This document shows, piece after piece, positions 24,622 to 32,208 of a DNA stretch of 64,000 bases. Numbering within the stretch: position 1 is the stretch's first letter; every line of letters starts with the position of its first letter. The stretch is from Parabacteroides johnsonii DSM 18315. GTDB taxonomy: Bacteria; Bacteroidota; Bacteroidia; Bacteroidales; Tannerellaceae. The notes below the pieces were generated by a model. It had not been told where the DNA came from and searched no databases. It saw only the letters and a program-made list of their open reading frames with translations. The position numbers and the translations under genes were made by a program. The stretch lies in contig NZ_CP102285.1 of NCBI RefSeq assembly GCF_025151045.1, forward strand, positions 4,588,001-4,652,000. The letters are read 5' to 3'.

Positions 24622-25458
24622 ATGTTTTCATCAGCACCAGGTCCGATTGGTATCTTCGACTCCGGTTACGGAGGGCTTACCATTTTTGATAAGATCAGAG
24701 AAGCAATGCCGGGGTATGATTATATTTATTTGGGCGATAACGCTCGTTCTCCTTATGGTACGCGCTCGTTTGAGGTCGTGTATCGTTTTACAAGGCAGGC
24801 TGTGGAGACGCTTTTCAATGAGGGATGCCAGCTTGTAATCCTGGCTTGCAATACGGCATCGGCGAAGGCATTGCGTACGATCCAGCAGCGGGACTTGCCG
24901 CAGTGGGACCCGGCTCGTAGGGTGTTGGGCGTAATCCGCCCGACGGTGGAACTGATGGATAAGATCAGCAAGAGCAAGCATGTCGGTATTTTAGGGACAA
25001 CCGGCACCATCACCTCCGGTTCCTATTCATTGGAAATAAAAAAGATGTTTCCGCATATGACGGTGACGGGCGAAGCCTGCCCGATGTGGGTTCCGCTGGT
25101 CGAGAATAATGAGTTCGGTTCGCCGGGAGCGGATTATTTCGTGCGAAAGCATCTGGAACATATCTTGGCCACCGATCCAAAGATCGATACACTTGTCTTG
25201 GGTTGCACGCATTACCCGTTGCTGATCGAAAAGATCAAAGCGTTCCTCCCTGCAGGGATTACTTTATTCTCGCAGGGAGAATATGTCGCTGCGAGCCTGA
25301 CCGACTACCTGCACCGCCATCCCGAAATGGATATCCGCTTGACAAAGCAGGGGAACTGTCGTTTCCTGACCACCGAATCTGCCACCAAATTCTCCGATGC
25401 TGCCTCTGTTTTCCTGAAATATCCGGTAGAGGTGGAACAGATTAGATTGGTTGAATGA
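24622..25458 (+). CDS. murI: Glutamate racemase
   Basis: A 278-residue cytosolic cofactor-independent racemase that supplies D-glutamate for peptidoglycan. The N-terminal FDSGYGGLTIF carries the Asp-Ser substrate site (residues 12-14). The two catalytic cysteines lie in LACNTASAKALR (about residue 75) and LGCTHYPLL (about 193). Length is typical. It is separated from the skp-like genes by 264 bases of repeats, and converges on the YccF gene. Confidence 0.95.
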   Translation: MFSSAPGPIGIFDSGYGGLTIFDKIREAMPGYDYIYLGDNARSPYGTRSFEVVYRFTRQAVETLFNEGCQLVILACNTASAKALRTIQQRDLPQWDPARRVLGVIRPTVELMDKISKSKHVGILGTTGTITSGSYSLEIKKMFPHMTVTGEACPMWVPLVENNEFGSPGADYFVRKHLEHILATDPKIDTLVLGCTHYPLLIEKIKAFLPAGITLFSQGEYVAASLTDYLHRHPEMDIRLTKQGNCRFLTTESATKFSDAASVFLKYPVEVEQIRLVE

Positions 25459-25545
25459 TTTACCAATTGGATAATGTGCCAATCATCGTTTGTGCTTTTG
25501 TGGAAGCATGACAAGGCTATCCGGTGATAGAGTGATCCCTTTCTC

Positions 25546-25914
25546 TTAAACGATATTCTTTCCGAACGGCGAAAGAGCCAATGCAGCCATCTTGAAATGC
25601 TGTCTGCCGAAAGGAATACCAATAATCGTGATGCACAGCAGCAACCCGAAAAACAGGTGAGTCAGGCAGATCCAGAAGCCTCCGATGAAGATCCAGATCA
25701 CGTTCATGACCAGGCACAGGCAACCGCCCGAATTGCCGTTGTCCGTCACCCGGCTGCCGAAAGGCCAAAGAGCCAGCATCCCCAACTTCAATGTCTGCAA
25801 CCCGAAAGGGATACCGATTATCGTAACCATCAGCAGCAAGCTGGATATCAGATATTCCACCGCGGTAAGCAATCCGCCACAGATAAGCCAGATGATATTT
25901 CCCAAAAACTTCAT
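25546..25914 (-). CDS. YccF-family inner-membrane protein
   Basis: A 122-residue protein made of two tandem copies of the YccF domain. Each has an Asn-Ile/Val-Ile-Trp start (GNIIWLICGGLL and MNVIWIFIGGFWICL), a hydrophobic hairpin, and the motif TIIGIPFG followed by K and LAL.PFG (TIIGIPFGLQTLKLGMLALWPFG and TIIGIPFGRQHFKMAALALSPFG, cited by their ends). It is predicted to cross the membrane about four times. Function is unknown; it is often found with stress or transport genes. It lies ten bases after the M23 gene and is probably co-transcribed. Confidence 0.9.
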   Translation of the reverse strand: MKFLGNIIWLICGGLLTAVEYLISSLLLMVTIIGIPFGLQTLKLGMLALWPFGSRVTDNGNSGGCLCLVMNVIWIFIGGFWICLTHLFFGLLLCITIIGIPFGRQHFKMAALALSPFGKNIV

Positions 25915-25924
25915 AGCGTCAATA

Positions 25925-27175
25925 TTATAAGTTGTTTTTTATTCTCATGCTGTCCAATTCCGCTAATACCGTCTGTTTCACGATGGCGAAGCTGTCGCGC
26001 AGTTCCGGTTTGACCGGCAGCGAAGGCGGAGCTTCCATCTGTAGCGGATTGATCGGCTGTCCATTCTTGTATACCCGGAAATCGAGGTGAGGTCCTGTCG
26101 AAAGCCCTGTCGAGCCGACGTAGCCGATGACCTGTCCCTGTCCGACATGGCTGCCGACTTGTATGCCTTTGGCATATTTGCTCAGGTGCATGTAGGAAGT
26201 CGTATATACGGAGTTATGTTTCACTTTCAACGTATGGCCTCCTCCGCCCATATAGCCTTTGGCGATGACGGTCCCGGCTCCGATACTCTTGACTTCCGTC
26301 CCGACGGGAGCCGCGTAGTCTACTCCATGATGTGCCCGATAGCGTTTCAGGATCGGATGGAAGCGGGCGTTCGTGAAACGCGAAGTAATGCGGAAGAAAT
26401 CCAACGGAGCCTTCAGGAAAGCCTTTCGGAGACTGTTCCCCTCGAGGTCGAAATATTCGAAAACGCTATCCTGGGTAAAAGGTATGGCTGTAAAATCTTT
26501 TCCCTGATGCGTGAAGACAGCTCCCTTGATGGAGGTGATATTCAGGGCTGTCGTGTCGTCTATATAGGCAACGTCATACAGCACCTGGAACGAGTCCCCT
26601 TCCTTCACGTCGAAAAAGTCGATCTGCCAGGCATATACATCCGAAATTTTGATAGCCAGCAATGGGTCCGCCCCGCTTGCCTTGATCACATTCCAAAGGG
26701 AAGAATTGATCGTCCCTTCTGTGTAATGTCGTTTGATGGTAATAGGCTTGTTGAATTCGTACGCCAGGATCGAATCACCTGTCAGGTCGATGACGGCATA
26801 ATCGACAAGTGATTTGGCAAAAGCGATATAACGGATATCGGCTATGCTGTCTTGGGTTGTAAATGTATAATAATTCATACCCGCTCGGAGTTTGGTCGGG
26901 TCCAGAACATGGATGGAGGCTTTCGTAATGCTATCCGCTTTCAGGGCGGAGAAACCGAGGGCTGAAAAGATTGCGGCGGGATTATCGCCGTTTTTCATCT
27001 TATACTCCGTCACGTCCAACGAGTCGATGCAGACGCCATATTGATATACGTGTTGCAGGCTGTCCAACCATTCGCTGTCGACTCCTTCTTCTTCAGGCTG
27101 TTGTTTCGTATGTGTGCAGGAAAAGCCGGTAAGCAGTCCTGCGAGTAACAAATATAGGGCGATGCTCTTATTCAT
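25925..27175 (-). CDS. M23-family (LytM-like) peptidase lipoprotein, variant metal site
   Basis: A 416-residue lipoprotein (lipobox in LLTGFSC). It has a long N-terminal region (about 30-280) with no recognised motif and a C-terminal LytM/M23 domain: H-x3-D in AHHGVDYAAP, the middle YMHLSKYAKG, and GPHLDFRVYKNG at the end. In classical M23 enzymes the last motif is H-x-H, whose second His binds zinc; here it is His-Leu-Asp. It may bind zinc through Asp, or be a non-catalytic activator like EnvC/NlpD. The start at 27175 is preferred over the ATG 10 codons earlier, because a -7 element overlaps that ATG. Confidence 0.88.
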   Translation of the reverse strand: MNKSIALYLLLAGLLTGFSCTHTKQQPEEEGVDSEWLDSLQHVYQYGVCIDSLDVTEYKMKNGDNPAAIFSALGFSALKADSITKASIHVLDPTKLRAGMNYYTFTTQDSIADIRYIAFAKSLVDYAVIDLTGDSILAYEFNKPITIKRHYTEGTINSSLWNVIKASGADPLLAIKISDVYAWQIDFFDVKEGDSFQVLYDVAYIDDTTALNITSIKGAVFTHQGKDFTAIPFTQDSVFEYFDLEGNSLRKAFLKAPLDFFRITSRFTNARFHPILKRYRAHHGVDYAAPVGTEVKSIGAGTVIAKGYMGGGGHTLKVKHNSVYTTSYMHLSKYAKGIQVGSHVGQGQVIGYVGSTGLSTGPHLDFRVYKNGQPINPLQMEAPPSLPVKPELRDSFAIVKQTVLAELDSMRIKNNL

Positions 27176-27202
27176 TCTCTGGCTTTTGATTTTACATTGC
27201 AA

Positions 27203-27210
27203 CAAATATA
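27203..27210 (-). promoter_or_regulatory. -7 element TATATTTG for the M23-yccF operon
   Basis: A minus-strand TAnnTTTG match 28 bases before the start at 27175. It overlaps the upstream in-frame ATG (27205). Confidence 0.65.
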
Positions 27211-27447
27211 CGAAATTAATCCATAAGCATTCTTAATTTAGGGTAATCGCACTAAAATCATAAAGTGCCCATCTGCTTTTGCCACCGATACGGACGAACA
27301 TATTTATTTTTGACGGATGGATTAAACCTGCTTTATTTATGAGTACTATGTGTTAAGCTATATTAAATAACAACTTCTTCGGGAACTTTTTGTCGTGATT
27401 CGGCGTCTTATCTTTACGAGTGATAATTATAAATGAAAAAGTAAAAG

Positions 27448-27873
27448 ATGAAAAAAGCTATTTTGACACTTTTGATGATTCCTGCTTTTGTCGGGATGTT
27501 GTTTTCTTGCTCTGAAGTCAAAACAGATGCAAAGAAGTTGGAAGGTAAATGGAATATTGTGGAAGTAAAAGGAGAAAAAATACTGAAAGAAGGTTTACCC
27601 AATATGGAGTTTGATATGAAAGATAATAAAGTTCACGGTAATGCCGGATGTAATATCTTTAATTCGACTGTCGTATTGGACGACCAGGATATTTCTTCCA
27701 TCACGATCAATCCCGCAGCTACTACGATGATGGCTTGTCCGGATATGGAGACCGAAGATGCGATCCTGAAAGCTATGGGAGACGTGAAAGGTGTGAAGGC
27801 AGGCCAGTCCGAAAATGAAATGCTGCTGGTCGATACCGACGGTAATGTATTGATGGTTTTGTCAAAAAACTAA
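27448..27873 (+). CDS. META-domain (HslJ-like) lipoprotein, copy 1
   Basis: A 141-residue lipoprotein (signal ending MLFSC, Cys21). The META domain spans about 30-138: LEGKWNIVEVKGE, the Asn-Ala-Gly-Cys-Asn turn (HGNAGCNIFN), and TMMACPDMETEDAIL. META domains occur in HslJ and in heat-shock or motility-linked secreted proteins; biochemical function is unknown. A paralogue follows after ten bases, so the two form one unit. No clear -7 element was found, although TATCTTTA occurs about 35 bases upstream. Confidence 0.85.
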   Translation: MKKAILTLLMIPAFVGMLFSCSEVKTDAKKLEGKWNIVEVKGEKILKEGLPNMEFDMKDNKVHGNAGCNIFNSTVVLDDQDISSITINPAATTMMACPDMETEDAILKAMGDVKGVKAGQSENEMLLVDTDGNVLMVLSKN

Positions 27874-27883
27874 TTGGGCGGAA

Positions 27884-28327
27884 ATGAAGAAGTATATATA
27901 TCTTTGTCTTGCAGTGTTGAGCATCGGTATCTTTGCTTCCTGTAAAGTGAAAAAGGGTGTGGAGGCGACTTTCTCCGACTTGGATGGCAGTTGGAATATT
28001 GTTGAGTTGAACGGTAAGGCATTGAATCCTGCCGAAACGAATCAGGTCATCGAGTTTGACGTGGCGCGTCATTCCCTTTCCGGAAAAGCAGGGTGCAACC
28101 GGATGATGGGACAGGTTGAATACAGCGATGCTCACAAGAATATCATTAAATTCCCGCAGGTTGCGACAACGCGTATGGCTTGTCCGGATATGGGTGGTGA
28201 GCGTGAGTTGTTGCAGGCTTTGGACAAAGTCGTTCGCTTTGAAGCGGAAGGTGATGTGAAACCTGTCAATAAAATCGCTTTATATGGTACGGACAATACC
28301 AAATTGATGGTTATTGAAAAGAAATGA
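27884..28327 (+). CDS. META-domain (HslJ-like) lipoprotein, copy 2
   Basis: A 147-residue paralogue of the preceding gene. Its lipobox is FASC (Cys20), followed by LDGSWNIVELNGKAL, a KAGCNRMMG turn and TRMACPDMGGERELLQ. The two copies differ in most positions outside these motifs, so the duplication is old. It ends in a strong shared terminator. Confidence 0.87.
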   Translation: MKKYIYLCLAVLSIGIFASCKVKKGVEATFSDLDGSWNIVELNGKALNPAETNQVIEFDVARHSLSGKAGCNRMMGQVEYSDAHKNIIKFPQVATTRMACPDMGGERELLQALDKVVRFEAEGDVKPVNKIALYGTDNTKLMVIEKK

Positions 28328-28347
28328 CTTTCATTGTGAAATGTTTG

Positions 28348-28380
28348 AAAGGCGGTTCCGGTTGACGGGCCGCCTTTTTT
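28348..28380. terminator. Terminator between META pair and sensor kinase
   Basis: AAAGGCGG and CCGCCTTT form a GC-rich stem followed by a T run on the plus strand. It touches the stop codon of the convergent kinase gene at 28379. Confidence 0.85.
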
Positions 28381-30283
28381 ATTTCGGCCTGCAAGGGATG
28401 ATTAGGGTGAAGCAGCTGCCTTTTCCTTCCTGGGAAGCAAGGGTGATCCGCCCGTCCAGGCGTTCGGCGATAGTTTGACAGATTGATAGGCCCAGTCCGG
28501 TACCCTGTGCAAATTCGTCCGCCTTGAAGAAACGTTCGAACACTTTTTTCTGCGCCTCTTCCGACATACCTTTTCCGGTATCTTCGACGAAGATATGAGC
28601 TTCTTTCTCCTCCTTCTTATAGACATATCCTAACAGAATATGCCCTTTAGTGGTGAACTTGACGGCATTGTTGATGAAGTTCGTAATCACTTGTGTGAAC
28701 CGAAAACGGTCTACGTGAATGATAAGTTCCGATTCCTGGAATTCTTTTAGGAAGCGGATATTCGAAGGCATGAGCAAGTGATGTGTCTGGTAGATCTCTT
28801 CCAATAGTTCGTTTAGGGCGCAATCGTCGAAGGTGAAGGACATCCGTCCCGACTCGATACGCGAGAGTTCCAGGATATCATTGATCAGTTTCAGCAGCAG
28901 GTTACTGTTTTTGTTAATCGTATTACGGAAAAGGTCTTTTTCTTCATCAGTCAGGTCTTTTTCGTCCTGCAACAAGTTGGTGAAACCGACTATCGCATTT
29001 AGCGGTGTGCGTATCTCATGACTCATGTTAGCGAGGAACGCCGATTTCATCTTATTGGCTTCTTCGGCTCGCTCTTTTTCTTCGATCAACCGGAGCTGTA
29101 CCTGCTTTTTCCGTTCGCTTTCGCGGCGGTACATGTAAATGAGGTGAAGGATGATATAGACGACTGCTATGACGAGTAGGATTCCGCCTGCAATAATATA
29201 GTTTAGGTAACGGACTTCCAGTGGCATGTTATAGATGACGCTTCCCTGTGGCAGATCGTTCAACCGTATGTTGAAACGTTGCATCTCTTTCCAGTCGAAA
29301 GCAAATGTTTTAGGGCTTTCTACGATAGGAATGTCACTTGGAGAAGTTCCTTGCAGGATGCGGGCAGCTGTTTTGGCAACACAATCCGCCTGGATTTGTA
29401 AGGTTGTGAAATAGCCTCCGGTGATCCCTCTGTTATCGTTGAACCCGTTGTTAATGACTGTGAAGTTAGGCACATTGGCCAGGCGTCCGACAGTCAGGAC
29501 ATTGAAATCGAGGATGATTTGCATGCAAGCGGTATAGGGTTTATCTTCAAATACCCAAAGGAGCTGGCGGGCGGTCAGATTGGCTGTCGAGGTTGTGTAT
29601 AAGGCGGAAGAGCCTTCTTTGCCAGGCTGGATTTCCGTGGAAGTCGTTTGGGGCCTTGTTTGATACAACCCTTCATAAACAGCTATTCCATGTCCTTGGA
29701 TATTGTCCATCAATGTTTCAAACGCTTTTCTGCCGATGAATTCTTTCGTTTTGAAAATCAGTATTTTCGATCTTCCGTATAATTTTTCGATCAGTTGTAT
29801 GTTTTTCAAATATTCAGGCTTATCCCAGTAGCCTGTGAAATTAGGATGCTGTTCCAGTAGTTTCCAGTTGGGAAAGTTGACGCCCGAAAAGACAACAGGG
29901 ATCGTTTTGCCGAGTGGATGGTTGCAGGCCATTAAGGTATAGGTGGCTTGGTCGTCATTGGAAATGATGATGTCCGGTTTGAAACTTAAAGTGTCGAGGA
30001 AAGAATACATCCGGGCTTCTTCGTCTGTGGCATTATATCGTTCGCAGTCCAGATAGAATGTGTGGATGGAAGAGAATATCTGTTCTTCCTCCAGTTCTCC
30101 GTGCAGTAACTCGTCGAATTTGGAGTAGGCACTCAGGCTTTGATTGTATGACTGTATGACAAGGACATTAAACAGTTCCTTCCCTTTTCTATTGGAGGAA
30201 CCCTCTGCTTCACGCGGAAAACAAAGGGCCAATATTAGCATCGTTATGTATATATGTATTTTCAAGGAAGAAACACTTATCAA
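28379..30283 (-). CDS. Membrane sensor histidine kinase with ABC-substrate-binding-like sensor
   Basis: A 634-residue kinase. The signal or first membrane segment is followed by a periplasmic domain (about 35-345) resembling ABC substrate-binding proteins of the PF04392 type (LFNVLVIQSYNQSL, PDIIISNDDQATYTL, TIPVVFSGVNFPN). A transmembrane helix lies near 365-385. A short coiled coil leads into HisKA, with His422 in NMSHEIRTPLNAIVGF, then HATPase_c with N box FINNAVKFT, G1 VEDTGKGM and G2 GTGLGLSICQT. No receiver domain is fused and no response regulator is in the window. It lies 33 bases after the NamZ gene on the same strand, so it is likely co-transcribed and possibly senses wall fragments. 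The ligand is unknown. Confidence 0.9.
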   Translation of the reverse strand: MISVSSLKIHIYITMLILALCFPREAEGSSNRKGKELFNVLVIQSYNQSLSAYSKFDELLHGELEEEQIFSSIHTFYLDCERYNATDEEARMYSFLDTLSFKPDIIISNDDQATYTLMACNHPLGKTIPVVFSGVNFPNWKLLEQHPNFTGYWDKPEYLKNIQLIEKLYGRSKILIFKTKEFIGRKAFETLMDNIQGHGIAVYEGLYQTRPQTTSTEIQPGKEGSSALYTTSTANLTARQLLWVFEDKPYTACMQIILDFNVLTVGRLANVPNFTVINNGFNDNRGITGGYFTTLQIQADCVAKTAARILQGTSPSDIPIVESPKTFAFDWKEMQRFNIRLNDLPQGSVIYNMPLEVRYLNYIIAGGILLVIAVVYIILHLIYMYRRESERKKQVQLRLIEEKERAEEANKMKSAFLANMSHEIRTPLNAIVGFTNLLQDEKDLTDEEKDLFRNTINKNSNLLLKLINDILELSRIESGRMSFTFDDCALNELLEEIYQTHHLLMPSNIRFLKEFQESELIIHVDRFRFTQVITNFINNAVKFTTKGHILLGYVYKKEEKEAHIFVEDTGKGMSEEAQKKVFERFFKADEFAQGTGLGLSICQTIAERLDGRITLASQEGKGSCFTLIIPCRPK

Positions 30284-30316
30284 TTGTACCCGTACTGTTT
30301 TAAAAACCGTTCAAAG

Positions 30317-31510
30317 TTAACGATAATCGGGATATAATAAGTATTTCTTTCTGATTTTCTTATATTCATTTAATGCCGGTTGCCAACTTGCGCGTATTTC
30401 GTCCTCCTTTAAGCCGCGGACAATCTGGAAGCGCAACTCTTTTGTCCCGGCAAGCAGGTCGAACCATTGCGGGCGAGTGAAGAAAAAAGCCTGGTCGTTG
30501 CCGGCTTTATTGTAGAAATCGAGGAGGAATTTCAGCGTCAATCCTCCGGTAAAGGGATATTCCCTCAAGTCTGTGCCGTAGCATTCCTTGTCTTTATGCA
30601 ATGGTTTCGTATCGAAGCCGGGTAGCGAGGCTGGCGTAAAGGTGAAATCTCCGTATCTGGGATCGGGTGCTCCTAATATTTGGAACGGATAGTAGGTTCC
30701 GCGGCCGACACTGATATTGGTCCCTTCGAAGAAACAGAGCGAAGGATAAAGGCGGATCGACTGGTCGTTCGGCAGGTTGGGAGAGGGCTTTACCGGTAAC
30801 CAGTACGGATCGCCGTGACGCCAGTTTTCCATCTTGACGATATGTAGTTTACAGGTGTCGGGCGTGCTTTTTAGCCAACCTTCCTTGTTGATCATCCAAG
30901 CCAGTTCGCCAACCGTCAGACCGTGCAGTATGGGCAACGGATCTACACCGACAAACGATTCGAATCCTTTCTGGCGGATGGGGCCGTCAATGAAGTCGTT
31001 CGGGTTGGGACGGTCCAGGACGATAAACTCGACACCGCTTCCGGCACAGGCTTCCATCACGTAGTGCATGGTGCTGATGTAGGTATAGAAACGGGCTCCG
31101 ACATCCTGAATGTCGAATACGACCACGTCCAGACCAGCCAACTGCTCGGCTGTCGGCTTCTTGTTCTTTCCGTATAGGGATATGATGGGGACTCCTGTTT
31201 TTACGTCACGGCTGTCTTTGATCTCGGCACCAGCATCGGCCGTCCCTCGGAAACCGTGTTCAGGAGCGAACACTTTTTTTACGTCGACGCCCTCTTCTAG
31301 CAAGGCGTCCAGCAAATGCTTCTGCTGCTTTTCGAGGATGGAGGTTTGGTTCACAACTAATCCGACCCGTTTGTCTTTCAACAGACGGGTAACGACGTCC
31401 ATACGTTCGGCCCCTAATTTTAGAGGTTCTTTCTGTGGAGTGACGGCCTGGATTTCGGACATCAAGAACAGGCTTAACAGCCAGAAGACACACCTGATAA
31501 CTGTTCTCAT
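30317..31510 (-). CDS. Exo-beta-N-acetylmuramidase NamZ family (DUF1343)
   Basis: A 397-residue exported protein (signal peptide from MRTVIRCVFWLLSLFL to about SEIQA). The DUF1343 blocks are clear: GLVVNQTS, FAPEHGFRGTADAGA, DVVVFDIQDVGARFYTYI, VLDRPNPN, and the C-terminal FEGTNISVGRGTYYPFQ with GLTLKFLLDFYN. Characterised NamZ (YbbC) removes terminal MurNAc from peptidoglycan fragments, which suits a periplasmic wall-recycling role here. The start at 31510 is chosen because the ATG at 31540 lies within the -7 element. It is the first gene of a likely operon with a sensor kinase. Confidence 0.9.
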   Translation of the reverse strand: MRTVIRCVFWLLSLFLMSEIQAVTPQKEPLKLGAERMDVVTRLLKDKRVGLVVNQTSILEKQQKHLLDALLEEGVDVKKVFAPEHGFRGTADAGAEIKDSRDVKTGVPIISLYGKNKKPTAEQLAGLDVVVFDIQDVGARFYTYISTMHYVMEACAGSGVEFIVLDRPNPNDFIDGPIRQKGFESFVGVDPLPILHGLTVGELAWMINKEGWLKSTPDTCKLHIVKMENWRHGDPYWLPVKPSPNLPNDQSIRLYPSLCFFEGTNISVGRGTYYPFQILGAPDPRYGDFTFTPASLPGFDTKPLHKDKECYGTDLREYPFTGGLTLKFLLDFYNKAGNDQAFFFTRPQWFDLLAGTKELRFQIVRGLKEDEIRASWQPALNEYKKIRKKYLLYPDYR

Positions 31511-31537
31511 AGACTCATTCCTTACTATTTGTTTCTG

Positions 31538-31545
31538 CAAAAGTA
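31538..31545 (-). promoter_or_regulatory. -7 element TACTTTTG for the namZ-kinase unit
   Basis: A minus-strand TAnnTTTG match 28 bases before the start at 31510. Confidence 0.62.
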
Positions 31546-31567
31546 ACGATTCTTTTTGTTTATTGCG

Positions 31568-31575
31568 TATCTTTG
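31568..31575 (+). promoter_or_regulatory. -7 element TATCTTTG for the HD-domain gene
   Basis: A plus-strand TAnnTTTG match 26 bases before the ATG at 31601. It lies back to back with the namZ promoter. Confidence 0.62.
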
Positions 31576-31600
31576 CCTCTCAATAAAGCGATTGAATGTT

Positions 31601-32143
31601 ATGAACCCTTTAGATATTATTGCCAAATATTACCCGGCAAGCTCGGATGTGTATCGGATTTTGGTTATGCATAGTAGAAGTGTGGCAGATAAAGCTTTGG
31701 CTATAGCCCGGATGCATCCGGAAATGAATCTTGACCTTACCTTTATAGAAGAAGCAGCCATGCTGCACGATATCGGTATTTTCCGTTGTAATGCTCCTGA
31801 TATCGATTGTCATGGGGAGGCGGAATATATTTGCCACGGTTATCTGGGGGCCGAACTGATGCGGGCGGAAGGTTATCCGCGCCATGCCCGTGTGTGCGAA
31901 CGGCATACCGGAACGGGTATCACGCTGGCAATGATCGAAGAACGTAATCTGCCTCTTCCACACCGGGACTTTATGCCGGAAACCTTGGAAGAACAACTGG
32001 TTTGTTTCGCCGATAAGTTCTACAGCAAAACGAAGCTGGACAAAGAAAAATCTGTCGAAAAGGTAAAACAAGGTCTCTCCAAGTATGGGAATGAAACTGT
32101 CGAACGGTTTGATAACTGGTGTAAACTCTTTTTAGGGGAATAA
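31601..32143 (+). CDS. HD-domain phosphohydrolase
   Basis: A 180-residue cytosolic protein with the metal-binding HD pattern: H in VMHSRSVADKALAIA, H-D in AAMLHDIGIFRC, then a His in ICHGYLGAELMRAEG, and CERHTG. HD enzymes hydrolyse phosphoesters of nucleotides or signalling nucleotides; substrate cannot be predicted here. An upstream ATG frame (31556) is rejected because the -7 element lies inside it. It stands 65 bases before the lptD gene. Confidence 0.87.
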   Translation: MNPLDIIAKYYPASSDVYRILVMHSRSVADKALAIARMHPEMNLDLTFIEEAAMLHDIGIFRCNAPDIDCHGEAEYICHGYLGAELMRAEGYPRHARVCERHTGTGITLAMIEERNLPLPHRDFMPETLEEQLVCFADKFYSKTKLDKEKSVEKVKQGLSKYGNETVERFDNWCKLFLGE

Positions 32144-32169
32144 AAAGGGATTGGCTCGCTAAATTGTTA

Positions 32170-32177
32170 TACATTTG
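32170..32177 (+). promoter_or_regulatory. -7 element TACATTTG for lptD
   Basis: A TAnnTTTG match 31 bases before the ATG at 32209. Confidence 0.6.
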
Positions 32178-32208
32178 CCCGCTGTAACACACTGCAAATA
32201 ACGACGGA

